Below are positions 37,331 through 45,505 of a DNA stretch of 64,000 nt, piece by piece. The DNA lies in contig RDOF01000006.1 in the NCBI GenBank assembly GCA_011365025.1, positions 1 through 64,000 on the forward strand. The letters are read 5' to 3'. The position numbers and the translations under genes were made by a program. This DNA is from Candidatus Thorarchaeota archaeon (GTDB lineage Archaea; Asgardarchaeota; Thorarchaeia; Thorarchaeales; Thorarchaeaceae). Under the pieces are notes generated by a model that did no database searches, had not been told where the DNA came from, and was given only the letters and a program-made list of their open reading frames with translations. Positions within the stretch are counted from its first letter, which is position 1, and each line of letters opens with the position of its first letter.

Positions 37331-39550
37331 TTGGACGAAGACCACCACTCCGAGGATCCAACGCCGCCAATAGAAGACGACCTTGAGCTTTCTGACAAGC
37401 CAGTAGACCTGATTCCCAAATCAGTACTTCCATATCATCCCAGAGTTGGAGAGCCGCTCGACCTATTGGTCGACCCTAGCTCAGGGGTTGTGATTGGGAG
37501 ATCTGAAGGATTCCATGCAAAGTATCAAAGAGCTGGATTGGGGTTGATTGGTGCCGTAGCCGAATCAGCCGACGATCTCCTTGAGTCATTACTGGGAATG
37601 CCTGTGCAGCTTGATCTGGTAAGTCCACACGTACTCTTTGTTGCAGGAAAGAGAGGTTCTGGGAAGAGCTACACCTTGGGGATAATTGCTGAAGAGCTTG
37701 CCCGAGCTATGGAAAGAAGAGAAATCGAGGTTGCGGCTGTAGTTATTGATACTGTGGACGTCTTTCGTCAATGCGTTGAGCCAAACAAAGACCAAGAGGA
37801 CACTCTCAGAAAATGGAACCTTGATGCAAGGGGCTTTCCTGTTTCTGTTTATATCCCACGTAGGACTTATGCGGGGCTTCCTGATGAAGTCAAGCAGCGC
37901 GCTAGGCTATTTCCACTGGCTATTTCTCCTCGGGAGCTGACTGCAGCTGACTGGGCGTACATTCTGGAACGGGGTGGCCAACTAAGCACGGCAATGGATA
38001 ATCTAATTGGAGAGGTTCTTGACAGTCTTCGAAAGGGGTATGTCACAGAAACCGGCGACAAGGTTGCTCTCAAACGTGACTTCAGCATTAAGGATATGAT
38101 TAGCTGTATTGAATCCAATCCCACCATTCTTGATCTCTATCAGCCTGCAACGCGAACGGCGATGATTCAACGTCTGAAACGCGCAGATAGACTAGGGGTG
38201 TTCCATCCTAGCGGAACAAGCGCACAAGACCTAGCAATTGCCGGACAAATCACAATAATTGATGTTGCCCCTCTTGGGGCTGAGGCTGACACAGTTCTTG
38301 CTATACTGACGAACATGCTTTGTAGACAGGTACTAACCTATAGAATGGCATGGACTGACGAGGGGACTAGTGCTAGAGAGGAGTTACCCCCGACTTGGCT
38401 TATCGTTGATGAAGCCCATACTCTTGTTCCAAAGACTGGTAGCACTCCGGCAAAGGAGGCAATTGTCGGTTATGCGAAGTTGGGTCGAAGGTTTGGTTGT
38501 AGCTTGGTCCTCTGTACACAGCAGCCTTCAGCTGTAGCCGATGAGGCTATCTCCCAAGCAGATATCATTTTGTCACATTCCCTCTCGCATGAAGCTGACA
38601 TACGGGCGCTTCAACAGAGGGCTCCTGCAGTCATGCCTGCAAAGTTCAGGGACAAGGTATTCATCAGTAGCTTGCCGAGAGGCGTAGCAATGATATTTGA
38701 CCAATCCACCGAGAACAAAAGGGGCTTCATAACTCAGGTGCGTCCACGGATATCGCAGCATGGCGGAACCGATCGACTATCTTCCCTTTTCGAAGCAGTT
38801 CGTCTAATGATTCCTGACGAGTCCCTCGAAGAGCAGGATTCTGAGGAGCTGGCAGTCGAGGGTGAAGAGATAGAGATTATATTGGAGCCTTCCGAGCTAA
38901 TTCACGATGAAACAGCAGATTTGCCCGAAATACCCCGTCCACCATTGAAGTTGAGCAAAGAGGATTGGGCGATTCTTGACAACTGGATGCGCGATTACAT
39001 AGAGAAGTACTTCGATTCAAGAATGCAGGATTTTGCGATAACGGACGAACCTGCGCCGCGCGAAGAGCCTTCCGTTTCTGATTTGAGGTGGGACTTGCCA
39101 ATGGCAGAGAGTGAAATCCCTTCATCCTATGAACCTGCTAACATTGAGGGCATGGAAGTTTGCATCAGAGAATTTGGAGTTCTATCTCACACACTGCTTG
39201 AGAAGGCAATCACGAGGAAGATTCTTTATTCGGCAATCCCCCATGAGTTTCTATTTGGAACCAACAATCAGTTTAGAGATTCGATTGCAATATCGAAACT
39301 TGACGTGGAGCCTCGTCAGCTTGCCGAAACGGTGGTTCAGAGCTTGCTAGCCTCTGGCCTAACACTCGATTCCGTAAAGACCGAAGGTGGATTCTCCTAC
39401 GTGCTCCTCAGAAAAAACGGTATTCGTACTGCTTTGTCAGTTGGAGCAAGTGGACTACTGGCTAGCGTTTCTATTGTTGTAACTAGCGGAAGCAGGAACG
39501 AGGCGTCGCCCATAATCGAATCTCTTACTGACTTGCGCGACTCCGAGTGA
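37331..39550 (+). CDS. HerA-like hexameric ATPase
   Basis: 739 residues. An N-terminal HAS-barrel-like stretch is followed by a RecA-type ATPase: Walker A in VAGKRGSGKSYTLGIIAEEL (about residues 105-125), Walker B in TWLIVDEAHTLVP, sensor CTQQPSAVADEAISQADIIL and RGVAMIFDQ. HerA proteins translocate DNA with nuclease NurA in end resection. The C-terminal 200 residues (acidic linker then an alpha/beta domain) are longer than in canonical HerA, and no nurA or mre11/rad50 genes are near, so this may be a divergent DUF87-type ATPase. TTG 37331 follows AGGGAG; no better start is near. TTTATCC at 37291-37297 may be the TATA box. Confidence 0.82.
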   Translation: MDEDHHSEDPTPPIEDDLELSDKPVDLIPKSVLPYHPRVGEPLDLLVDPSSGVVIGRSEGFHAKYQRAGLGLIGAVAESADDLLESLLGMPVQLDLVSPHVLFVAGKRGSGKSYTLGIIAEELARAMERREIEVAAVVIDTVDVFRQCVEPNKDQEDTLRKWNLDARGFPVSVYIPRRTYAGLPDEVKQRARLFPLAISPRELTAADWAYILERGGQLSTAMDNLIGEVLDSLRKGYVTETGDKVALKRDFSIKDMISCIESNPTILDLYQPATRTAMIQRLKRADRLGVFHPSGTSAQDLAIAGQITIIDVAPLGAEADTVLAILTNMLCRQVLTYRMAWTDEGTSAREELPPTWLIVDEAHTLVPKTGSTPAKEAIVGYAKLGRRFGCSLVLCTQQPSAVADEAISQADIILSHSLSHEADIRALQQRAPAVMPAKFRDKVFISSLPRGVAMIFDQSTENKRGFITQVRPRISQHGGTDRLSSLFEAVRLMIPDESLEEQDSEELAVEGEEIEIILEPSELIHDETADLPEIPRPPLKLSKEDWAILDNWMRDYIEKYFDSRMQDFAITDEPAPREEPSVSDLRWDLPMAESEIPSSYEPANIEGMEVCIREFGVLSHTLLEKAITRKILYSAIPHEFLFGTNNQFRDSIAISKLDVEPRQLAETVVQSLLASGLTLDSVKTEGGFSYVLLRKNGIRTALSVGASGLLASVSIVVTSGSRNEASPIIESLTDLRDSE

Positions 39551-39561
39551 TATACACCTAG

Positions 39562-39571
39562 CCTTATAAGG
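39562..39571. promoter_or_regulatory. Palindromic TATA box of the gene at 39603
   Basis: CCTTATAAGG is a perfect ten-base palindrome centred on TTATAA, about 36 bases before ATG 39603. It fits a TATA box with a short leader that includes the AGGTG ribosome-binding site (39592-39596). Confidence 0.45.
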
Positions 39572-39602
39572 CGATTTTGCCGAGGTCGGATAGGTGCGCA
39601 AA

Positions 39603-39959
39603 ATGAGCAAGAAAGATATTCGACCGCCCGTTAATCTAAAACTAGACTCGCTCACCGATCTTGCTCGAATGCTTGCTTCATCATCACAGCGTGATAGAAT
39701 GGCAAGTATGCTCTATTTCGAACATCAGGGCAAGCATGTTTTTGGAACAATGATTTCCCACCACGGCTACTACGAGTTGTATGGAATGCCTTTGTGGGTC
39801 TATACCATAGCTGACGAACCTCCCAAAGGTTACTTCCTCTCATATACCAGCAGGGAAAAAGAGGAGATTGAATTCGTAAAGGTTCCTCAATCAGAACCCC
39901 TTAAGTTCTACTTGCCTATTATTAGATTGGCAGAGAAGCTAGAGATTCTGGATTTTTAG
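39603..39959 (+). CDS. Conserved-looking small protein of unknown function
   Basis: 118 residues, soluble, mixed alpha/beta by eye. A basic start (KKDIRPPVNLKL) and a compact domain with FEHQGKHVFGTMISHHGYYE and LWVYTIADEPPKGYFLSYTS. I do not recognise a family. ATG 39603 is preferred to GTG 39594 because AGGTG is correctly spaced for it. The stop overlaps the convergent Nudix gene by four bases. Confidence 0.55.
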   Translation: MSKKDIRPPVNLKLDSLTDLARMLASSSQRDRMASMLYFEHQGKHVFGTMISHHGYYELYGMPLWVYTIADEPPKGYFLSYTSREKEEIEFVKVPQSEPLKFYLPIIRLAEKLEILDF

Positions 39960-40393
39960 CGGTCTAGCGTTGACCAATAGGTGGCGCCTTTTTTAAGCCA
40001 CTTCTTGAAGTCCTCAAAGATGATGCCATGGTCAAATGCGAGCTCGTTTGGTACAACATCCTCGAGCCTGACCCATTTAGCTGCTGCGGCATCATCTCCT
40101 CCAGTCGGGGTTTCACCCGTGCTTTCGGCTATGAATACTGTACTCATTGTATGCGTTCTAGGGTCTCTTTCAGGTGCACTATAAACACCAAGAATCGCCC
40201 GTGGTATAATGTTCAGTCCTGTTTCTTCTTTGACTTCTCGTATTGCGGCCGCTTCTGCGGGTTCTCCAAAGTCCACAAAGCCCCCTGGCAGCGCCCATTT
40301 TCCCCTGAACGGTTCCCTTCCTCTCTGAATCAGTATGATGCCTGTGCCATCCCACACAATTACATCTACTGTTGGTTTCGGATTTCTATACAC
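39956..40393 (-). CDS. Nudix hydrolase (ADP-ribose pyrophosphatase-like)
   Basis: 145 residues. Full Nudix box: GGFVDFGEPAEAAAIREV followed by KEETGLN, with the metal-binding glutamates. It hydrolyses a nucleoside diphosphate linked to another group; the sequence WALPGGFVDFGE and the downstream YSAPERDPRTHTMSTVF are seen in ADP-ribose or nicotinate-nucleotide-type Nudix enzymes. The GTG start (40393) is directly after the stop of the upstream membrane-protein gene, with GGAG nine bases before it, so it is translationally coupled to that gene. Confidence 0.88.
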   Translation of the reverse strand: MYRNPKPTVDVIVWDGTGIILIQRGREPFRGKWALPGGFVDFGEPAEAAAIREVKEETGLNIIPRAILGVYSAPERDPRTHTMSTVFIAESTGETPTGGDDAAAAKWVRLEDVVPNELAFDHGIIFEDFKKWLKKGATYWSTLDR

Positions 40394-41437
40394 TCAGTAC
40401 ATCTCCCTCGGTGAGGCTCTCCCGTAATTCACGAGACTAACTCCGGAAAATATCAAGAATGCAAGCCAAATTATGATTGTTTTCAAAACGAGGTTTGTCT
40501 TGTTGAATATCTCAACGACCAAGAATGCTCCAATAATAAGAATGTTAGATGGGCCTCCAAAGGTGCTATTATCGCTGACCCCAAGGCCCAGCCGCACCAA
40601 GATCATTATTCCCATTATTCCAAGCGAAATCCAGTTGATGTACTGGGTGAAAAGCAAGTCTAGCCCAAGGAATAAACTGAAACCGAAGGGAGTGGCAACG
40701 ACAGGTAGGTACATGTAGAGAAAGATAGAGAAGATCACAGCTTCACCAAATCTAATCCATCCCGAAGGCGTCTTTGTGTACAGCTGCCCATACAATCCCT
40801 TATCGTATTCGCCAGCCGCGAAATATACAAAATATACTGGAGCTCCAAAATTCAATGCATTGACCAGACATTGCGAAATCGCATAAACCACATCAACCCA
40901 AAAACCACTCCACGCTCCAAGAATAGCGTCCCAGACCTGGAGATAGTTTGGAATGAACTCCATCATAACGATTATAGGCAGTATGCAAAGCGCAATAGCT
41001 ACCAGCGCACCCAAGACCGCTGCAGGCTTACCGCCTCCAAGCTTCCCAACACCAATTCTGTAAAACACATGCCCAGCTACAACTAGACCTCCAATAATTG
41101 CCAATGGCGCCGTTACTAGGGGCAAAACAAAAAACACCACAACGAACGCGGCATTTGTTCCGTAGAAGACGCGCCATCTGAGGGGGACGGCATCTGTAGT
41201 TTCATTCATCAGATGAAACGTATTTGCCAGTCGATATCTATTGTTGTAGATGATGCCAAGCCAGGGGGCTGAAAAGACTCCCGGAACTATGACGTAATTG
41301 AAGAGCTGGTTTAGAAACACATCACTGAAGGGTGCCAGCTGAAATGGCAAAAGCATCATCAGTAGAACAAAATAGATTGGACCCAGAATAGCAATCGATA
41401 CAACTGCGATTCTAGACATCATCCAGTCCGGACTCAA
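40394..41437 (-). CDS. Polytopic membrane protein of unknown function
   Basis: 347 residues with about nine to ten hydrophobic helices over the whole length, few charged loops and no family I can name. Loops include YNNRYRLANTFHLMNETTDA and FAAGEYDKGLYGQLYTKTPS. The TTG start (41437) has GGAG eight bases before it; ATG codons at 41422 and 41419 are alternatives. Forms an operon with the Nudix hydrolase and is divergent from pyrF, with a shared TATA element. Confidence 0.6.
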   Translation of the reverse strand: MSPDWMMSRIAVVSIAILGPIYFVLLMMLLPFQLAPFSDVFLNQLFNYVIVPGVFSAPWLGIIYNNRYRLANTFHLMNETTDAVPLRWRVFYGTNAAFVVVFFVLPLVTAPLAIIGGLVVAGHVFYRIGVGKLGGGKPAAVLGALVAIALCILPIIVMMEFIPNYLQVWDAILGAWSGFWVDVVYAISQCLVNALNFGAPVYFVYFAAGEYDKGLYGQLYTKTPSGWIRFGEAVIFSIFLYMYLPVVATPFGFSLFLGLDLLFTQYINWISLGIMGIMILVRLGLGVSDNSTFGGPSNILIIGAFLVVEIFNKTNLVLKTIIIWLAFLIFSGVSLVNYGRASPREMY

Positions 41438-41470
41438 CTCTGCGTCTCCGTTGAATTCTGAAGCCGCACT

Positions 41471-41478
41471 TCATATAA
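41471..41478. promoter_or_regulatory. Shared TATA-like box between pyrF and the membrane-protein operon
   Basis: TCATATAA on the plus strand reads TTATATGA on the minus strand and lies 30-38 bases from either start (41509 plus, 41437 minus). A single box serving both directions, or one of them, is plausible. Confidence 0.4.
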
Positions 41479-41508
41479 GTGTGCATGAGCTAGTCATACC
41501 CTCAGGAG

Positions 41509-42309
41509 TTGGAGATTTTGGGTGAACAAGCATATGCCCGAAAGCTGGCCGCTGCGTCATTTGTACGGAAAAGCAGGCTCATAATTGGGTTGGATCTCGT
41601 GGCCAATCTTGTAGGTCTGAACAAACAGGCTAGGCAGTCCGAACTGGACCGTCTTGAAAAGCGCGCTACTCAGATAATTAACCAAACCGCAGAGTATGCC
41701 GTCGCGTTCAAGTTCAACCGCCAGATTGTTCTTCCCTTGGGTCTCTTTGATGGCGTTTCGCGAATTATTGATACAATACATGACCTAGGACTGACAGCAA
41801 TCATGGACTGCAAAATCAACGATATTGGCAACACCAATTTTCACATAGCAAAGAACTACTTTGATGCAGGGTTCGATGCGGTCATAGCGAATCCCTTTGT
41901 GGGCTGGGAGGGCGGTCTCGATAAAGTCTTTGAAATGGCTCGGCACAGAGACCGTGGTGTCATTACTCTAGCCTATATGTCACATCCTGCTTCCGATGAG
42001 GGCTATGGGTTGAATGTAATGGTCGACAAAAAGACGCACAAACCTCTCTACAAGATCTTCGCTGAACGAGCACTACGTTGGGGCTCAGACGGAGTCATTG
42101 TAGGAGCAACTTATCCGGACAAGATTCGAGAGATCAAGCAAATTCTAGAGGAGAAAGTCCCCATAATCAGTCCGGGGATAGGAAGCCAGGGCGGTGGCGC
42201 ATCGGAGGCACGAAAAGCCGGTGCAGCCTACATTATTGTTGCCAGATCTATAGTTGAAGCCGAGGACCCTTCATCTGCGGCCGCCAAATTCGCCTCCGAG
42301 AGCAAGTAA
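41509..42309 (+). CDS. pyrF: Orotidine 5'-phosphate decarboxylase
   Basis: 266 residues, TIM barrel. Decarboxylates OMP to UMP, the last step of pyrimidine synthesis. Key motifs are LIIGLDLVAN, the substrate-binding lysine in AFKFNRQ, the catalytic tetrad MDCKINDIGNT, and the phosphate-binding SPGIGSQGGG then VARSIVEAEDP. Start is uncertain: AGGAG at 41504-41508 is too close to TTG 41509 but well spaced for the in-frame TTG 41518, so the real protein may be three residues shorter. Stands alone, without other pyr genes. Confidence 0.92.
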   Translation: MEILGEQAYARKLAAASFVRKSRLIIGLDLVANLVGLNKQARQSELDRLEKRATQIINQTAEYAVAFKFNRQIVLPLGLFDGVSRIIDTIHDLGLTAIMDCKINDIGNTNFHIAKNYFDAGFDAVIANPFVGWEGGLDKVFEMARHRDRGVITLAYMSHPASDEGYGLNVMVDKKTHKPLYKIFAERALRWGSDGVIVGATYPDKIREIKQILEEKVPIISPGIGSQGGGASEARKAGAAYIIVARSIVEAEDPSSAAAKFASESK

Positions 42310-42325
42310 ACCTCTATCTATCAAC

Positions 42326-42435
42326 GTACATATCTGTACATGGGCGCGCATCTTAGAGCTTTAGCATCTACTTGCAGTCAGTAAGAGATAAAGGCAAATT
42401 TCGCTATCTCTCACATAGCATGTACATTTCTGTTC
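42326..42435 (+). promoter_or_regulatory. Two GTACA-N4-TGTAC dyads upstream of the aminotransferase gene
   Basis: GTACA-TATC-TGTAC at 42326-42339 is a perfect inverted repeat, and GTACA-TTTC-TGTTC at 42422-42435 is the same with one mismatch. They are 96 bases apart and a third TGTACA lies at 42447-42452. Repeated dyads of this kind usually bind a dimeric regulator. The 201-base region otherwise holds no gene. Confidence 0.5.
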
Positions 42436-42466
42436 ATGCTCAGGTATGTACATCTCAAGTTCACTC

Positions 42467-42487
42467 GGGCCGGGTGGCCCTCCACCC
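42467..42487 (+). promoter_or_regulatory. Overlapping alternative hairpins in the aminotransferase leader
   Basis: GGGCC-GGGT-GGCCC (42467-42480) and GGGTGG-CCCT-CCACCC (42472-42487) are both perfect short stems that share bases and so exclude each other. They sit 24 bases before ATG 42511. A leader switch is possible, though GC-rich chance pairing is equally possible. Confidence 0.3.
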
Positions 42488-42510
42488 TATAGACTCGGGG
42501 AGCGGTTTCA

Positions 42511-43776
42511 ATGGCAAATGAGTCAGGTTATAATTTTGCGACTTGGACGTCGTTTATAGCTGAATCACAGATTCGTGCACTCCTGAAATACAAGGTGGAC
42601 TACTATTTTGCAGGTGGCAAACCCGGTATTATGCCAACTGATGTTTTCGCTAGGATAATGGTCGACCTTGGTGAGCAATACCAAAAGGACCCTAAGCTTG
42701 CGCTGGACGATTTGAACTATGGCCCCACCGGTGGCCATACATGGTTCCTTAAGACACTAGCAAAGCGGCTTTGCGATGTTCGGAGTATCCCTATCGACTG
42801 CGAGACTGAATATGAATCAGTTTCAATAACAAACGGTTCTCAACAGGCGCTATATGCCCTTCTTGACACACTGATCGATCCCGGTGATGTGATTCTCACA
42901 CCATCACCTGCCTATCTTGGATTCCTTGGTCCGGCTGTCAAACTCGGCGCTCGAGTCATAACCATCCCAACAGACTTGGATGGGATTATTCCCGAGTATG
43001 TCGAGAAGGCCGTTCTTGTTTCAAAGCGTGAGTTCGGGAAAGTTCCTGACATTCTCTATGTCGTCCCTGATAGCGACAATCCAAAAGGAACTACTCTACC
43101 AATGAAGCGCAGACGCGCTCTCTATGACATATGCGAGAACAACAACATTCTACTTCTTGAGGACTCGGCATATTATGAGATTCAGTTCAAGAAGAACCCG
43201 AAGCCGATAAAGTCCCTTGACAAGGACAACACACGTGTGGCCTATTTGGGTACAACCAGCAAGGAAGCGGCCGTACTGCGGGTTGGCTATTCCGTGCTCC
43301 CGACCAATGTCAGAAATGAGGTTCTCAAGGACAAAGGATACCTGGACCTGTGCACCGCGACTCTGGTGCAACGCATTCTCGATGAGTACTACAGGAATCA
43401 CATAGACGAAGCAATGAAGAAGAGCATTCCTCTATACAAGGCAAGATGCGATGCCATGGCAAAGGCTATTGATGCATCCTTCCCCGCTGGAGAAAGAACT
43501 GACCCGACTGGTGGTTTCTTCTTCTGGTGGCAGAGTGAGAAGGAATTTGATAGCAGTGTGTTCATGGAGAAAATTGGCATTCCAAACGATATCATCTATG
43601 TCCCAGGAGTTGCCTTCTACCCAATCAGTGGATATGCATTGCACCAAAACGGGAATGGCTTAGAACCTAGCACGCCAGAAGTCAATACGATGCGTCTGGG
43701 CTTTTCCTATGTTGCTCCAGATGTCATCACTGAAGGAATCGAACGCCTTGGCAAGCTTCTGTCGGAGAATCTATGA
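42511..43776 (+). CDS. PLP-dependent aminotransferase, class I/II (2-aminoadipate/aromatic type)
   Basis: 421 residues, fold type I. ITNGSQQALYALLDTLIDPG is the PLP phosphate region, YVVPDSDNPKGTTL the cofactor-binding Asn and neighbours, LLLEDSAYYE the aspartate on the PLP ring, and YLGTTSKEAAVLRVGY carries the Schiff-base lysine. The arrangement resembles LysN/AlaT-type archaeal aminotransferases (2-aminoadipate, aromatic amino acids), but the acceptor is undetermined. GGGGAG is eight bases before the ATG. The leader has GTACA dyads and hairpins. Ends seven bases from the convergent bshC-like gene. Confidence 0.88.
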   Translation: MANESGYNFATWTSFIAESQIRALLKYKVDYYFAGGKPGIMPTDVFARIMVDLGEQYQKDPKLALDDLNYGPTGGHTWFLKTLAKRLCDVRSIPIDCETEYESVSITNGSQQALYALLDTLIDPGDVILTPSPAYLGFLGPAVKLGARVITIPTDLDGIIPEYVEKAVLVSKREFGKVPDILYVVPDSDNPKGTTLPMKRRRALYDICENNNILLLEDSAYYEIQFKKNPKPIKSLDKDNTRVAYLGTTSKEAAVLRVGYSVLPTNVRNEVLKDKGYLDLCTATLVQRILDEYYRNHIDEAMKKSIPLYKARCDAMAKAIDASFPAGERTDPTGGFFFWWQSEKEFDSSVFMEKIGIPNDIIYVPGVAFYPISGYALHQNGNGLEPSTPEVNTMRLGFSYVAPDVITEGIERLGKLLSENL

Positions 43777-43783
43777 TACACAA

Positions 43784-45490
43784 CTACAAGACGAAATTGA
43801 CAAAGACGGTCGCACCGTTCTTCATCTCACCGACATACGCACGATCATAGGGCCCAAAAAGGTCTATGAAACCAGAATTTAGAGCCCACTCTATCCACGA
43901 CCAAGATACTTCCTGTCCCATCTTATCCTCGGTGTATTCGCCATATGCCCAGCTCAGATATCTCTCAATCTCAAGACGAGTAAATTGCAGTTCCTCTGTT
44001 GATGCTTCTTCAATCTCTGTTGATTTTTGCCGAAGTTCCTTTTTCAGCTGGGCGTGTGACTGAATAATGAACTCCCCGAACTCCTTTATGGCTTCATTCA
44101 TTTCCTGAAAGCTATTCTTCTTTCTGCATCTTCCAATCTTACCTGCTGCCTTGAACATTTCCGGCCTTTGAAGCGGTGTCAATCCCTTTTCCAGAAGCTG
44201 TTTAGCAAGTGCTTCATTCCAAGGAGTGTTGAAGTAAACTCGAGGATATTTCATGAACATTGGAAAAGGAATGCCGAGTGACCTTGCGGCAGGAATCACT
44301 TGAGCATAATATGCGGTTTCGCCACTGCCTCCAACATGAGACACTACGGGTAGCAACGTGTCAATCACAATCTGCCGGGAGTCCACTCTTGGTGAGAGCC
44401 ATTCAGCATGTGCTGATAGGGATGGGCTATTCGCATGTGTTTCTATCTCTATCTTCTCTCCACAGTGTGGACACTTGCCAGATAGTACTGCGAATTGCCC
44501 TCTTTTGCTGTAATAGAGCTCAGTCCGCGCCCTATTGCAGTAGTTATTTGAGCATTCATAAAAGAAGGGTACATACGAGTCGTCTCTCCGACCACTCCCC
44601 GGACTCATTCCATTTGCACTAATCGTATCCGTTGAATCATTATAGGCTTGAAGGAAACGATTCCGATTCTCTTCTGAGAGAAGTAACTCGAATCCCTGCA
44701 CAAGAAGGCCTCTGATGGCTGGGTCTGAGGCAGGCACCAGCGGAATACCCAGGTTGCCTTCAATGTTGAATAATCGCCCCAGTATTCTCATAGCCCATTC
44801 ACCCAGCGTTTTCGAGTTGACGTATGCCCATCGAACCACTGAAAGCGCCTGTTCGAGTCGCTCTTCCACCAATGCTCTTGCCTGTGCTTCTAACATCTTG
44901 AGTATTGGATGGTAGTTCGAACGTATCTCCTCCTCAACTTGTGAATACCAGCTGATGGGCGGAAGAGGAATCACACTAACAGGAGAGTATTGATATTCCT
45001 CAGAAACCGGCAGACTGATCAGGGTCCCTCCGCTTCCCATATTTGGCGTTCTGATATTTGTGAGCTCAGTTTGAACAATATCATAATCTGCAACGCAAAA
45101 GAAGGAGCCAAACCTATGTTCTTCGTCCGAGTTGAGAAGGGCGATTCTCTTTGCTGTTGCCACCTTGTTCAGTACGTAGCCCGGGCCTCCCATAACAACT
45201 GACTGGTGAGCGGCTTCGATGGCTCCATCGAAAAGCCTCTCAATGCCTTCCCTCACATCTGGTGTAAGTGCTCCCAACCTGCGATTAATGTCGACGATGG
45301 CATCCACAGACTTCTTTCGCCTTTCATCTGAGTGCCAATTGGTACTATCATATCCCTCAAGAATTTGCAGTGCCCTTTCCCTAACGCTACCAAGTGTTAG
45401 CACAGGCGTATCATACAGCTCTGAGGCCAATTGATCCATCGTACCATTCCAGATGAAATTCTGGTAAACGTTAGTGACAGAGGGGTCCAT
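43784..45490 (-). CDS. bshC: BshC-like cysteine ligase (bacillithiol synthesis) with zinc-ribbon-like insert
   Basis: 568 residues. BshC joins cysteine to glucosaminyl-malate to make bacillithiol. Family landmarks are HQSVVMGGPGYVLNKVATAK (about 95-114), matching the HQxGxxTGPxY...K region, and VVSHVGGSGETAYYAQVIPA, matching the hallmark xAYxGGPGExAYxAQ block. A C-terminal coiled coil (IIQSHAQLKKELRQKSTEIE) is typical. The usual EDHD stretch is replaced by VADYDIVQ. Residues 313-343 contain four cysteines (CX4C, CX2C in CPHCG) like a zinc ribbon, which I do not recall in bacterial BshC. Starts 15 bases after bshA. The exact substrate may differ from bacillithiol. Confidence 0.75.
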   Translation of the reverse strand: MDPSVTNVYQNFIWNGTMDQLASELYDTPVLTLGSVRERALQILEGYDSTNWHSDERRKKSVDAIVDINRRLGALTPDVREGIERLFDGAIEAAHQSVVMGGPGYVLNKVATAKRIALLNSDEEHRFGSFFCVADYDIVQTELTNIRTPNMGSGGTLISLPVSEEYQYSPVSVIPLPPISWYSQVEEEIRSNYHPILKMLEAQARALVEERLEQALSVVRWAYVNSKTLGEWAMRILGRLFNIEGNLGIPLVPASDPAIRGLLVQGFELLLSEENRNRFLQAYNDSTDTISANGMSPGSGRRDDSYVPFFYECSNNYCNRARTELYYSKRGQFAVLSGKCPHCGEKIEIETHANSPSLSAHAEWLSPRVDSRQIVIDTLLPVVSHVGGSGETAYYAQVIPAARSLGIPFPMFMKYPRVYFNTPWNEALAKQLLEKGLTPLQRPEMFKAAGKIGRCRKKNSFQEMNEAIKEFGEFIIQSHAQLKKELRQKSTEIEEASTEELQFTRLEIERYLSWAYGEYTEDKMGQEVSWSWIEWALNSGFIDLFGPYDRAYVGEMKNGATVFVNFVL

Positions 45491-45505
45491 TTGGTCCTAA
45501 GCCTC

